Shown in pieces: positions 8,122 through 16,898 of a stretch of DNA of 64,000 nt (position 1 is the stretch's first letter; every line of letters starts with the position of its first letter). The notes under the pieces are model-generated. The model worked only from the letters and a program-made list of their open reading frames with translations. It was not told where the DNA came from and did no database searches. Source of the stretch: Pseudomonas sp. BP8 (GTDB taxonomy: Bacteria > Pseudomonadota > Gammaproteobacteria > Pseudomonadales > Pseudomonadaceae); contig NZ_JAGINK010000001.1 of assembly GCF_017875955.1 (NCBI RefSeq), forward strand, positions 5,424,501 to 5,488,500, in the 5' to 3' direction. The translations under genes were made by a program, and so were the position numbers.

Positions 8122-8862
8122 TCAGCGCGACGCCTGGACGATCAGCGCTTTCATCTCGGTCACGGCAGCCTTGAAACCGACAAACAATGCATGCGCCACC
8201 AGCGCATGGCCGATGTTCAGCTCGTTGATGCCCTTGATCGCCGCCACGGCTTCGACGTTGTGGTAATGCAGGCCATGACCGGCATTGACGATCAGGCCCT
8301 GACCGACACCAAACGCCACACCATCGACGATACGCTTGAGCTCTTCAGCCACGTCGGTAGGCGTCTGGGCGTCGGCGTAACGCCCGGTGTGCAGTTCAAT
8401 GGCCGGCGCACCGACCCGACGCGACGCTTCGATCTGGCGCTCGTCGGCGTCGATGAACAGCGAGACCTCGGCACCGGTACGCGCCAAACGCTCGACCGCA
8501 GCCTTGATCCGCGCCTCCTGCCCGGCGACGTCCAGGCCGCCTTCAGTGGTCAGCTCCTGGCGGGTTTCCGGTACCAGGCAGATATGCGCGGGGCGAATTC
8601 GCTCGGCGAACAGCATCATCTCTTCAGTGACGCCCATCTCGAAGTTCATGCGGGTCTGCAGCACGTCCTTGAGCAGCAACACGTCGCGCTCCTGAATATG
8701 TCGGCGGTCTTCGCGCAGGTGCACGGTGATGCCATCGGCACCTGCTTCCTCGGCATCCAGCGCGGCCTTGACCGGGTCTGGGTAGCGGGTGCCGCGAGCC
8801 TGGCGCAAGGTTGCCACGTGGTCGATGTTGACGCCGAGAAGCATGCGGTTGCTGTGAGTCAC
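8122..8862 (-). CDS. pdxJ: Pyridoxine 5'-phosphate synthase PdxJ
   Basis: PdxJ condenses 3-amino-2-oxopropyl phosphate (from PdxA) with 1-deoxyxylulose 5-phosphate to form pyridoxine 5'-phosphate, the last ring-closing step of vitamin B6 synthesis. The 246-residue protein has the conserved start LGVNIDHVATLRQARGTRYPDP, the phosphate-contact region ADGITVHLREDRRHI and the C-terminal NAGHGLHYHN loop. I start it at GTG 8862, which has AGGAG eight bases upstream; an in-frame ATG 27 bases earlier adds residues not seen in the family. It is the last gene of the lepA-lepB-rnc-era-recO-pdxJ cluster, 43 bp after recO. Confidence 0.95.
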   Translation of the reverse strand: MTHSNRMLLGVNIDHVATLRQARGTRYPDPVKAALDAEEAGADGITVHLREDRRHIQERDVLLLKDVLQTRMNFEMGVTEEMMLFAERIRPAHICLVPETRQELTTEGGLDVAGQEARIKAAVERLARTGAEVSLFIDADERQIEASRRVGAPAIELHTGRYADAQTPTDVAEELKRIVDGVAFGVGQGLIVNAGHGLHYHNVEAVAAIKGINELNIGHALVAHALFVGFKAAVTEMKALIVQASR

Positions 8863-8905
8863 GAAAGGCTCTCCTGATGGTTTAGCCACACAGCATACGA
8901 TGTGC

Positions 8906-9589
8906 TCAGCGCTTGCGAAACAGTTCCCGACTGACCAGCGGTTTTGGCCCCAGGTGTACGGCCAAGGCCTGGCGCATCAGACGCTTGGCCGCCAGCAATG
9001 CGCCAGGCGCCTGCCAGTCGGCTTCAGCCAGGGCCAACAGCTCGGCGCCCTTGAACAAACCCGGCTGGAACAACTCTACCCGCTCAAGCCCGGCATCCAC
9101 CTGCAAGCGGTACAGCCCATCAGCGGCGAGCGGCTGCTCAGCGATATCGCGATCCAGCGCGAAGGCGTAGCCCAGCTCATCCAGCAGCCGCCATTCGAAG
9201 GCGCGTAGCAGTGGCTCCAGCGCGCGCCCCTCACCCAGTGCCTGCAAGGTCAGGGTGTAATGCTCGAACAACAACGGACACGGCGCCTCGGCGGGCAGCA
9301 GGCGCATCAGCAGCTCATTCAGGTACAAACCACTGAACAACGCATCCCCGCTGAGCCAGGCGGCGACGCCAGTGCTGTCCAGACGGCCGACGTTCTTCAG
9401 CTCGCCGCGCCCACGCAGTTCGACTTCCAAGGCCACGAACGAACGCACCAGGCTGCCACCCTTGCCGCGCGCACGGCGCAGCACCGCGCGCACGCGACCT
9501 TGCGGCGTGAAGAAGTCCACCAGCGCGCTGGTCTCACGGTACGCACGGCTATGCAGCACGTACGCCGGTTGACCTGGGGATTGTTCCAT
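8906..9589 (-). CDS. recO: DNA repair protein RecO
   Basis: RecO works with RecF and RecR in gap repair: it binds SSB and single-stranded DNA and helps load RecA. The 227-residue protein has the N-terminal OB-fold start AYVLHSRAYRETSALVDFFTPQGRV and the basic GRxRAVLRRARGKG strand, followed by a helical C-terminal domain including the FEWRLLDELGY motif common in RecO. The usual zinc cysteines of some RecO proteins are absent, as in other gamma-proteobacteria. It lies 53 bp downstream of era and upstream of pdxJ in the same operon. Confidence 0.93.
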   Translation of the reverse strand: MEQSPGQPAYVLHSRAYRETSALVDFFTPQGRVRAVLRRARGKGGSLVRSFVALEVELRGRGELKNVGRLDSTGVAAWLSGDALFSGLYLNELLMRLLPAEAPCPLLFEHYTLTLQALGEGRALEPLLRAFEWRLLDELGYAFALDRDIAEQPLAADGLYRLQVDAGLERVELFQPGLFKGAELLALAEADWQAPGALLAAKRLMRQALAVHLGPKPLVSRELFRKR

Positions 9590-9642
9590 GGGGAGGGTCC
9601 GGAGACTGAACGGCCCGGAGAGATCCGGGCCGTCGAGGGCAG

Positions 9643-10545
9643 TTACAGGTCGCCGTAGCCCAGCGAACGCAGGGCGCGTTCATCATCGGACCAGCCGCCT
9701 TTGACCTTGACCCAGAGGTTGAGCATCACCTTGGCGTCGAACAGCGTTTCCATATCCTTGCGCGCGTCAGAGCCAATGCGCTTGATGCGCTCGCCCTTGT
9801 CGCCAATGATGATCTTTTTCTGCCCGTCACGCTCGACCAGGATCAGCGCATGGATGTGCAGCACATGGCCCTGCTGCTTGAACTCTTCGATCTCCACGGT
9901 GATCTGGTACGGCAGCTCGGCGCCGAGCTGACGCATGATCTTCTCGCGGACCAGTTCGGCGGCCAGGAAGCGGCTGCTGCGGTCGGTGATCTGGTCTTCC
10001 GGGAAGAAGTGCTCGTTCTCCGGCAGGTACTTGGCGATCTGCCCTTCGAGCGCTTCGAGGTTGTGCCCCTGTTGCGCGGAGATCGGCACGATTTCGGCGT
10101 TCGGCAGTTGTTCCTGCAGCCACTTCAGGTGCGGAATCAGATCACCCTTCTCGTCCATCCGGTCGGTCTTGTTGACCGCCACGATCAGTGGACCGGTGAC
10201 GTATTGAACACGCTCGAGGACGAGTTGGTCCTCATCGGTCCAGCGCGTGCGATCAACCACGAAGATCACCACGTCGACGTCCTTCAGGGCGGCCGACGCA
10301 GTGCGGTTCATGTAGCGGTTGAGTGCCTTGTCATTGGCCTTGTGCATGCCTGGGGTGTCGACGTAGATCGCCTGCACATCACCCTCGGTCTTGATCCCGA
10401 GCATGTTGTGACGGGTGGTCTGCGGCTTGCGCGAGGTGATCGCCAGCTTCTGCCCGAGGATGTGGTTGAGCAAGGTCGACTTGCCCACGTTCGGGCGACC
10501 CACGATGGCCACGTAACCGCAGCGGGTTGGGTTGTTCTCAGTCAT
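9643..10545 (-). CDS. era: Ribosome assembly GTPase Era
   Basis: Era is an essential GTPase that binds the 3' end of 16S rRNA and checks small-subunit maturation. The 300-residue protein shows G1 GRPNVGKST near residue 15, the switch region TSRKPQTTRHNMLGI, G3 DTPGMH, G4 NKTD and the C-terminal KH domain with the motif IIIGDKGERIKRIGSDARKDME, which contacts the rRNA. Two ATGs are close together; I take the one at 10545, seven bases after GGAG, rather than 10551. Its start overlaps the end of rnc by eight bases, a coupling found in many bacteria where both act in rRNA processing. Confidence 0.96.
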   Translation of the reverse strand: MTENNPTRCGYVAIVGRPNVGKSTLLNHILGQKLAITSRKPQTTRHNMLGIKTEGDVQAIYVDTPGMHKANDKALNRYMNRTASAALKDVDVVIFVVDRTRWTDEDQLVLERVQYVTGPLIVAVNKTDRMDEKGDLIPHLKWLQEQLPNAEIVPISAQQGHNLEALEGQIAKYLPENEHFFPEDQITDRSSRFLAAELVREKIMRQLGAELPYQITVEIEEFKQQGHVLHIHALILVERDGQKKIIIGDKGERIKRIGSDARKDMETLFDAKVMLNLWVKVKGGWSDDERALRSLGYGDL

Positions 10546-11227
10546 TGCCATTCTCCACGCCCAAGGCGATCAATGCAGCGGCGGCGGCGACTTGCTCGGC
10601 GATACGCCGGCTCACGCCCTGGCCACGGCTCTTGTTATTCAGCAGCACCACTTCGCATTCGACGAAGAAGGCGCGGCAGTGAGGTTCGCCCTGGATGTCC
10701 ACCACTTCGTAACGCGGCAACTCACAACCACGCGACTGCAGAAACTCCTGCAGACGGGTCTTGGGGTCTTTATTGGTGTCGACCAGCGTCAGGCTGGCGA
10801 ATTCATCGGTCAGCCAGGCCAGGATGCGCTCGCGCGCGGTTTCCATGTCGGCGTCCAGATAAATGGCGCCGATCAGGGCTTCAAGCGCATCGGCAAGGAT
10901 CGACTCGCGGCGAAAACCACCGCTCTTGAGTTCACCCGAACCCAGGCGCAGGTACTCGCCAAGGTCGAAGCCACGGGCCAACCGCGCCAGGGTTTCACCC
11001 TTGACCAGCCGAGCACGCAGGCGCGACAGCTGGCCTTCGCGTGCCTGCGGGAAGCGCTCGAACAGCGCCTCGCCAGCGACGAAGTTGAGAATGGCGTCGC
11101 CAAGAAACTCCAGGCGCTCGTTATTGCGCCCGGCGTAACTGCGATGGGTCAGGGCCAGGACCATCTGGTCCTGGTCCTTGAAGGTGTAGCCGAGCTTGCG
11201 CTCGAGGCGTGCAAGGGGTGCACTCAT
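10538..11227 (-). CDS. rnc: Ribonuclease III
   Basis: RNase III cuts double-stranded RNA, releasing rRNA precursors and processing mRNA leaders. The 229-residue protein has the signature NERLEFLGDA with catalytic E40 and D44, the second metal-binding pair D113 and E116 in ADALEALIGAIYLD, and a C-terminal double-stranded RNA-binding domain starting near residue 155 (DPKTRLQEFLQ). It overlaps era downstream. Two strong hairpins lie in its leader (11295-11314 and 11359-11383) and could be self-cleavage sites, since autoregulation by cutting its own leader is known for E. coli rnc. The small DUF4845 gene that sits between lepB and rnc in P. aeruginosa is not present here. Confidence 0.96.
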   Translation of the reverse strand: MSAPLARLERKLGYTFKDQDQMVLALTHRSYAGRNNERLEFLGDAILNFVAGEALFERFPQAREGQLSRLRARLVKGETLARLARGFDLGEYLRLGSGELKSGGFRRESILADALEALIGAIYLDADMETARERILAWLTDEFASLTLVDTNKDPKTRLQEFLQSRGCELPRYEVVDIQGEPHCRAFFVECEVVLLNNKSRGQGVSRRIAEQVAAAAALIALGVENGND

Positions 11228-11294
11228 GCGGCCACCCGTGAATTGTTCAACGCGTTGTTCAAATCAACATCCTGAAAGACTGTTTGGCTGTGGA

Positions 11295-11383
11295 TCGTCG
11301 CCGGTCGGCGACGAAACGTCTCGATCCCTGAGTACACAGCCTATGTCAGAAAAGCATTCGGCGCTGTCTGTCAGACAACGCCG
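11295..11383 (-). promoter_or_regulatory. Two perfect or near-perfect hairpins in the lepB-rnc spacer
   Basis: The first inverted repeat is TCGTCGCCG/CGGCGACGA (11295-11303 and 11306-11314). The second is CGGCGCTGTCTG/CAGACAACGCCG (11359-11370 and 11372-11383) with one mismatch. In the transcript running from lepB into rnc these would be two GC-rich stems in the rnc leader. They may be RNase III cleavage sites used for autoregulation, or, for the second, a transcription attenuator after lepB; its downstream side has only a short TTTT. Confidence 0.45.
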
Positions 11384-11390
11384 ATGGGTA

Positions 11391-12245
11391 TCAATGAATC
11401 AGGCCGACCCGCGACAGGTTGGGGAAGTGACTGAGCTTGGGCTCCGGCCAACTCATCCAGACCGCAAAGGCCTTGCCGACGATGTTGCGGTCCGGAACCA
11501 TCCCGTGCAGCTCTTTAGGGATATTCGGATCATCCCAGAAGCGGCTGTCGTTGGAGTTGTCGCGGTTGTCGCCCATCATGAAGTAATGGCCGGCAGGCAC
11601 CGTCCATTGCTGGTCCGGCGGCATGCGGTAGCGGCTCATCTCCTTGCGGATCAGATGCTCGGCCTCACCGAGTTTCTCCTTGTACAGCTCGGCGCTGCCC
11701 AAGGTGCCCGGCTCGGTGCCGACCAGTTGCTCGGCGACCGGCTGACCATTGACGAACAGACGTTTGTCGTTGGTGTAGCGGATCTGGTCGCCTGGCAGGC
11801 CAACCACACGCTTGATGTAGTTGACGCTAGGGTCGCTCGGGTAGCGGAACACCATGACGTCCCCGCGCTGCGGATCACCGATCTCGATGACTTTCTTGTC
11901 GATCACCGGCAGGCGAATGCCATAGGAGAACTTGTTCACCAGGATGAAATCGCCCACTTCCAGGGTCGGTTTCATCGACCCCGAAGGGATCTGGAACGGC
12001 TCTACCAGGAACGAGCGCAGCACCAGCACGATGAACAGCACCGGGAAGAACGACTTGCCGTACTCAACCAGCAACGGCTCCTTGTTCAGCTTCTCGACCA
12101 CTGCCATTTCGGGCTGGGTAACGCTGCCCTGGTAATTGGCGATCGCTGCCCGCCGGCGCGGGGCCAGGAACAGCAGGTCGATCAGACCCAACACGCCACA
12201 GACGGCGACGGCAATGACTAGCAACAGCGGGAAATTTAGCGACAT
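11391..12245 (-). CDS. lepB: Signal peptidase I (LepB)
   Basis: LepB is the inner-membrane protease that removes signal peptides from exported proteins. The 284-residue protein has two N-terminal transmembrane segments (about residues 4-26 and 64-80). Box B contains the nucleophile S90 in IPSGSMKPTL, box D the general base K145 in YIKRVVGLPGD, and box E the motif MGDNRDNSNDSR. These positions match the E. coli enzyme. It lies five bases after lepA and is followed on the same strand by rnc, the usual arrangement. Confidence 0.96.
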   Translation of the reverse strand: MSLNFPLLLVIAVAVCGVLGLIDLLFLAPRRRAAIANYQGSVTQPEMAVVEKLNKEPLLVEYGKSFFPVLFIVLVLRSFLVEPFQIPSGSMKPTLEVGDFILVNKFSYGIRLPVIDKKVIEIGDPQRGDVMVFRYPSDPSVNYIKRVVGLPGDQIRYTNDKRLFVNGQPVAEQLVGTEPGTLGSAELYKEKLGEAEHLIRKEMSRYRMPPDQQWTVPAGHYFMMGDNRDNSNDSRFWDDPNIPKELHGMVPDRNIVGKAFAVWMSWPEPKLSHFPNLSRVGLIH

Positions 12246-12250
12246 AGGAC

Positions 12251-14050
12251 CTAGCTATCCAACCTGAGCACGGCGAGGAAGGCCTCTTGTGGAATTTCCA
12301 CATTGCCTACCTGCTTCATGCGTTTCTTACCGGCCTTCTGCTTCTCCAGCAGTTTGCGCTTACGGCTAACGTCACCACCGTAGCACTTGGCCAGTACGTT
12401 CTTTCTGAGCGCCTTGACAGTGGTCCGCGCCACGATCTGCCCGCCAATGGCGGCCTGGATCGCAACATCGAACATCTGCCGAGGAATCAGTTCCTTCATC
12501 TTCTCGGTCAACGCGCGGCCTTTGTAGTGCGCGTTGTCACGGTGCACGATCAATGCCAGGGCATCGACCTTGTCGCCGTTGATCAACACATCCAGCTTGA
12601 CCAGATTGGCCGACTGGTAGCGATCGAAATGATAGTCCAGCGATGCGTAACCGCGACTGGTCGACTTCAGACGGTCGAAGAAGTCCAGCACCACTTCGTT
12701 CATCGGCAGGTCGTAGCTCACCTGCACCTGCGTGCCGAGGAACTGCATGTCGCGCTGGACGCCACGCTTCTCGATGCACAGGGTGATGACGTTGCCCAGG
12801 TGCTCTTGTGGCACGAGGATGTTGGCGCGCACGATCGGCTCGCGGAAGTCCTCGACCGAGGATACGTCTGGCAACTTCGACGGGTTGTCGACGTGAATGG
12901 TTTCGCCGGTCTTGAGCTTGACCTCGAAGATTACGCTCGGCGCCGTGGTGATCAGGTCCAGGTCGTACTCGCGCTCCAGGCGCTCCTGAATGATCTCCAT
13001 GTGCAGCATGCCGAGGAAGCCGCAGCGGAAGCCGAAGCCGAGGGCGTCAGAGCTCTCTGGCAGGTACTGCAGCGACGAGTCGTTCAGGGTCAGCTTCTGC
13101 AAGGCGTCGCGGAAGTCTTCGAAATCGTCGGAAGACACCGGGAACAGGCCAGCGTAGACCTGCGGCTGAATGCGCTTGAAGCCTGGCAGCACTTCCACCT
13201 CAGGGGTGGAGCTCAGGGTCAGGGTGTCACCGACCGGTGCACCATGAATGTCCTTGATGCTGCCGATGATGAAGCCCACTTCACCGGCCTTGAGGTCGGC
13301 GGTCTGGGTGTGTTTCGGGGTGAATACACCGACGCTGTCGACCAGGTGCACCTTGCCGGTGGACTTGACCAGGATCTTGTCGCCCTTCTTCACGCGGCCA
13401 TGACGCACGCGCACCAGGGAGACGACGCCCAGGTAGTTGTCGAACCAGGAGTCGATGATCAGCGCCTGCAGTGGCGCGTCGATGTCGCCGGTTGGCGCAG
13501 GAATCTGATGCACCAGGCGCTCGAGCACTTCGTCGACGCCCATGCCGCTCTTGGCGCTGCAGGCCACGGCGTCGGCAGCGTCGATACCGATGATCTTCTC
13601 GATCTCGTCCTTGACGCGGTCCGGATCAGCCTGCGGCAGGTCCATCTTGTTCAGCACTGGCATGACTTCCAGGCCTTGCTCGATGGCGGTGTAGCAGTTG
13701 GCCACGGACTGTGCTTCGACGCCCTGGCCGGCATCGACGACCAGCAGCGCACCTTCGCAGGCCGCCAGCGAACGGCTGACTTCATAGGTGAAGTCGACGT
13801 GGCCGGGGGTGTCGATGAAGTTCAGCTGATAGGTCTTGCCGTCCAGCGCCTTGTAATGCAGCGTGACACTGTGGGCTTTGATGGTGATCCCGCGCTCGCG
13901 TTCCAGGTCCATGGAGTCGAGGACCTGGGCTTCCATTTCGCGCGCAGACAGGCCACCGCACATCTGAATGAAACGGTCGGCCAGCGTCGACTTGCCATGG
14001 TCGATGTGGGCGATGATGGAGAAATTGCGGATATGACTCAAATCACTCAC
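12251..14050 (-). CDS. lepA: Elongation factor 4 (LepA)
   Basis: LepA is a ribosome-dependent GTPase that is related to EF-G and has been linked to back-translocation and to initiation or biogenesis under stress. The 599-residue protein has G1 AHIDHGKSTLADR near residue 15, G3 DTPGHVDF, G4 NKMDLP and the LepA-specific C-terminal domain ending in RKRKLLEKQKAGKKRMKQVG-x-V-x-I-P-QEAF. The length is exactly that expected. It is the first gene of the lepA-lepB-rnc-era-recO-pdxJ block and starts at ATG 14050, 263 bp after mucD. Confidence 0.97.
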   Translation of the reverse strand: MSDLSHIRNFSIIAHIDHGKSTLADRFIQMCGGLSAREMEAQVLDSMDLERERGITIKAHSVTLHYKALDGKTYQLNFIDTPGHVDFTYEVSRSLAACEGALLVVDAGQGVEAQSVANCYTAIEQGLEVMPVLNKMDLPQADPDRVKDEIEKIIGIDAADAVACSAKSGMGVDEVLERLVHQIPAPTGDIDAPLQALIIDSWFDNYLGVVSLVRVRHGRVKKGDKILVKSTGKVHLVDSVGVFTPKHTQTADLKAGEVGFIIGSIKDIHGAPVGDTLTLSSTPEVEVLPGFKRIQPQVYAGLFPVSSDDFEDFRDALQKLTLNDSSLQYLPESSDALGFGFRCGFLGMLHMEIIQERLEREYDLDLITTAPSVIFEVKLKTGETIHVDNPSKLPDVSSVEDFREPIVRANILVPQEHLGNVITLCIEKRGVQRDMQFLGTQVQVSYDLPMNEVVLDFFDRLKSTSRGYASLDYHFDRYQSANLVKLDVLINGDKVDALALIVHRDNAHYKGRALTEKMKELIPRQMFDVAIQAAIGGQIVARTTVKALRKNVLAKCYGGDVSRKRKLLEKQKAGKKRMKQVGNVEIPQEAFLAVLRLDS

Positions 14051-14270
14051 GGGTCAACACTCGGAAAAGGCTGCGAGCCGGACGCCCGCCGAAAAATAGC
14101 CGGGAATTGTACCTCAAGCCGAAGGCTTATGGGAGATTCCTGATCGGCTGCGCTGGATACCCGGTTGGCGTCGGCTTGTCCCGCGAAAAAGCCAGCCCGG
14201 CCCCCACAGGCACTCGGCAAGGGCTGCGCGGTTAACCGCAGGCCAAGTCAGCACCTACAGGTTTTGACGA

Positions 14271-14296
14271 AAAAGGGCAGCCGAGGCTGCCCTTTT
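14271..14296 (-). terminator. Rho-independent terminator after mucD
   Basis: AAAAGGGCAGCC-GA-GGCTGCCCTTTT is a 12-bp perfect stem with a very small loop. On the minus strand it is followed by a run of T, so it ends the algU-mucD transcript before lepA. Confidence 0.85.
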
Positions 14297-14313
14297 CCTA
14301 CCCAAGACCCAGC

Positions 14314-15753
14314 TTATTCAGCCAGTTTGAAGGTAATGAAGCTTGCACGCCCCTGACGCAGGACGCGCATCGACACCGAACGGTTCTTCGGCAGGTCCTT
14401 GGCGATCTCGGTGAACTCCTTGGCCGAACCAATGGCCTGGTTGTTCAGGTGGCTGATGACATCACCCGGACGCAGGCCAATCAGGGCCGCAGGGCCGTCC
14501 TGCACTTCCTTGATGACCACGCCGCCCTTGAGCTCGAGCGATTTCTTCTGTTCGGCGGTCAGGTCAGACACCGACACACCCAGGCGGTTGCTGCTGCGTT
14601 CTGCGCTGCCATCAGTACCGGCGCCTACACCGATGTCGGCGTCGTCTTCCGGCAGAGCACCGACAGTGACGTCGAGGTTCTGCCGTTTGCCGTTACGAAT
14701 GATCTCCAGCTTGGCCTTGGCACCGTCCTTGAGGCTGCCTACCAGGTGCGGCAGGTCAGCAGACATGACGATCGGTTGACCGTTCATGCTCAGGATCACG
14801 TCACCCACCTGCAGGCCGCCCTTGGCTGCCGGGCCGTCTTCCAGCACTTGGGCCACCAGGGCACCCGCCGGCTTGTCAAGGCCAAACGATTCCGCCAGGT
14901 CCTTGTTGACCTCCTGGATCACCACGCCGAGCCAGCCGCGGTTGACCTTGCCGTCTTTCTTCAGCTGGTTGGAGACATCGATAGCGACATCGATCGGAAT
15001 CGCGAAGGACAGGCCCATGAAGCCACCGGAACGGGTGAAGATCTGCGAGTTGATACCGACCACTTCGCCTTTCATGTTGAACAGCGGGCCGCCAGAGTTA
15101 CCCGGGTTGATCGCCACGTCGGTCTGGATGAACGGCACATAGGTGTCGTTTGGCAGGGTACGGCCTTTGGCACTGACGATACCCTTGGTCACCGAATGGT
15201 CGAAGCCGAACGGCGAGCCAATGGCCAGCACCCATTCACCGACCTTGAGTTTTTCCGAATCACCCAGCTTCACGATCGGCAGGTTCTTGCCTTCGACCTT
15301 GAGCAAGGCGACGTCGGTACGCGGGTCGGTACCGACCAGCTTGGCTTGCAGCTCGCTGCGGTCGGACAGGCGGACGATGATCTCGTCAGCGTCGGCCACC
15401 ACGTGGTTGTTGGTCAGCACATAGCCATCGCTGGAAATGATGAAGCCCGAACCAAGCGACTGCGCCTCTCGCTGGCGATCACCGCGCGGCGAACGCGGCT
15501 GCTGGGGCATGTTGCGCTCGAAGAACTCGCGGAACATCGGCGGCAGGCCTTCGAGGTCTGGCATCTGCCCAGCGGCGACACGACGGTCTGGCAGCTTCTG
15601 CTTGGTACTGATGTTGACCACCGCCGGCGAAGCCTGCTCGACCAGCGTGGTGAAGTCCGGCAGGCCTTCTTCGGCCTGGGCGGTGAGCACCTGGCCGAGC
15701 ATCAGCACAGCAGCAAACATCGATAGATAGGATTTCAAGCGTGGTATTGACAT
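14314..15753 (-). CDS. mucD: Periplasmic serine protease MucD (HtrA/DegP family)
   Basis: MucD is a DegP-like protease-chaperone that clears misfolded envelope proteins and dampens AlgU signalling. The 479-residue precursor has a signal peptide ending near AQA (residues 25-27). The catalytic triad is H117 in LTNNHVVADADE, D147 in DPRTDVALLKV and S220 in NPGNSGGPLF. Two PDZ domains follow (about 275-370 and 385-475), each with a G-L-x-x-G-D-V-I motif. It is the last gene of the envelope stress cluster. In P. aeruginosa mucC lies between mucB and mucD; here mucC is missing and a 170-bp structured spacer takes its place. Confidence 0.95.
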   Translation of the reverse strand: MSIPRLKSYLSMFAAVLMLGQVLTAQAEEGLPDFTTLVEQASPAVVNISTKQKLPDRRVAAGQMPDLEGLPPMFREFFERNMPQQPRSPRGDRQREAQSLGSGFIISSDGYVLTNNHVVADADEIIVRLSDRSELQAKLVGTDPRTDVALLKVEGKNLPIVKLGDSEKLKVGEWVLAIGSPFGFDHSVTKGIVSAKGRTLPNDTYVPFIQTDVAINPGNSGGPLFNMKGEVVGINSQIFTRSGGFMGLSFAIPIDVAIDVSNQLKKDGKVNRGWLGVVIQEVNKDLAESFGLDKPAGALVAQVLEDGPAAKGGLQVGDVILSMNGQPIVMSADLPHLVGSLKDGAKAKLEIIRNGKRQNLDVTVGALPEDDADIGVGAGTDGSAERSSNRLGVSVSDLTAEQKKSLELKGGVVIKEVQDGPAALIGLRPGDVISHLNNQAIGSAKEFTEIAKDLPKNRSVSMRVLRQGRASFITFKLAE

Positions 15754-15808
15754 ACGGCTCCCGTCACAACGAGCGTAATTAGCATTAAGACCCCTGCAAA
15801 CGCAGGAA

Positions 15809-15905
15809 AGGCCAGACCCCGAGAAGTCTGACCTATAGAAAATTTACCGGGGGATTGCAAATGACAATGCTTTAATTTCATTTCAGCCCTGCGCATACAG
15901 GGCTG
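15809..15905 (-). promoter_or_regulatory. Two hairpins in the mucB-mucD spacer
   Basis: One stem is AGGTCAGAC/GTCTGGCCT on the minus strand (15809-15834), the other CAGCCCTG/CAGGGCTG (15884-15905), flanked by further pairing of ATTTCAT with ATGAAAT. Neither is followed by a strong T run. They could attenuate read-through from mucB or protect the mRNA end, making mucD expression partly independent. Confidence 0.4.
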
Positions 15906-15923
15906 ATGAAATCTGCAAACGCA

Positions 15924-16886
15924 TCACTGACGCGCCTGGGCATCCTGCGCCCGCATGGACAACGCGACCCGTTCGGCAGTACCCATGGGAATCTCGCCGA
16001 CCACAGTCACCACGACCTTACCCTTGGGGGTGTTGAGGTGGCGGGCAACCGCTACGGTAGGCCCCAGCTGGACCCGGGTATCAGTACCGGAATTACCCTT
16101 GACCGGTTCGAGGAACACCGAAAACCGAGCCAGGCCATCGTCATACATCAGGCTGCTGACGGTACTGTTACGAGATGCGTCGGTGCGTTCCGAGCTGTTG
16201 ACCAGCTCAAAGCCTGGCGGCAGCCAGTCCGAACGCCAGCCAGCGACTGTCGATGCCGGCGCTGGCGCGCCGCGCTCGACCGGTTTGCATGAGGCGCTGG
16301 CCTGCAAGTCTTCATCGCTGGGTACCTTGGTATCCAAGCGAGTCATCTGCAAGCGCTCGAGCAACTGTCCTTTGTCGTTGAGCATCAACGAGCGCAGGGG
16401 CAGGCCTGTCTGGCGATCAAGGTGCAATTCGAATGCGTAACGGTGCTGGTCACGCGGGGTGAGCGTCACGATTACCGCATCTCGCCCGGCAACCCGCGAT
16501 TTGCCGGCCACGCTCAAGTCGTACCAGCTCATCAGTTTAAGGGGGTCAAGCACACGCGGCGCCGAATCGGGAGGTGTCACCACCCCGCTGACCAGCGCCC
16601 CACTAACGCACTGCACCTTGCCATCCACGCGCACGATCTCCTGGGCCGTGCCGTCGAGCTGCAGAAGCCGCTCGCTGACCGTGCCGTCATGCACTCGGTG
16701 CCAGATATCGTGGGAAGAAAAGCTGCCGTTGCGTTCGTAGACGAAGGAACCCTGGTAACTCTGTGACTGCTCGGCCCGTGCCAGCTTGTTCAGCCACTCA
16801 CTCGCCTCGGGCGAGGAGTTGGCAGCCAATGCTGGCACCGTCATGCAGCTGCCAAGCAGCAGCGACAAGAGAGGTAGCGCGCGCAT
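15924..16886 (-). CDS. mucB: Sigma factor AlgU negative regulator MucB (RseB family)
   Basis: MucB is the periplasmic protein that binds the anti-sigma factor MucA and shields it from the protease AlgW; lipid or lipopolysaccharide signals release it. The 320-residue precursor has a signal peptide (MRALPLLSLLLGSCMTVPALA) and the two-domain RseB pattern: an LolA-like N-terminal domain with YQGSFVYERNG and a C-terminal domain with GWRSDWLPPGF and YDDGLARFSVFLEP. It starts 12 bp after mucA. It acts with algU, mucA and mucD in the extracytoplasmic stress pathway. Confidence 0.94.
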   Translation of the reverse strand: MRALPLLSLLLGSCMTVPALAANSSPEASEWLNKLARAEQSQSYQGSFVYERNGSFSSHDIWHRVHDGTVSERLLQLDGTAQEIVRVDGKVQCVSGALVSGVVTPPDSAPRVLDPLKLMSWYDLSVAGKSRVAGRDAVIVTLTPRDQHRYAFELHLDRQTGLPLRSLMLNDKGQLLERLQMTRLDTKVPSDEDLQASASCKPVERGAPAPASTVAGWRSDWLPPGFELVNSSERTDASRNSTVSSLMYDDGLARFSVFLEPVKGNSGTDTRVQLGPTVAVARHLNTPKGKVVVTVVGEIPMGTAERVALSMRAQDAQARQ

Positions 16887-16898
16887 GATCCTCCTTAA

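Noticed and set aside
12287..14143. 618-codon plus-strand frame opposite lepA
   Set aside because: LepA is certain on the other strand; the frame has the His/Val/Asp-rich bias typical of antisense readings.
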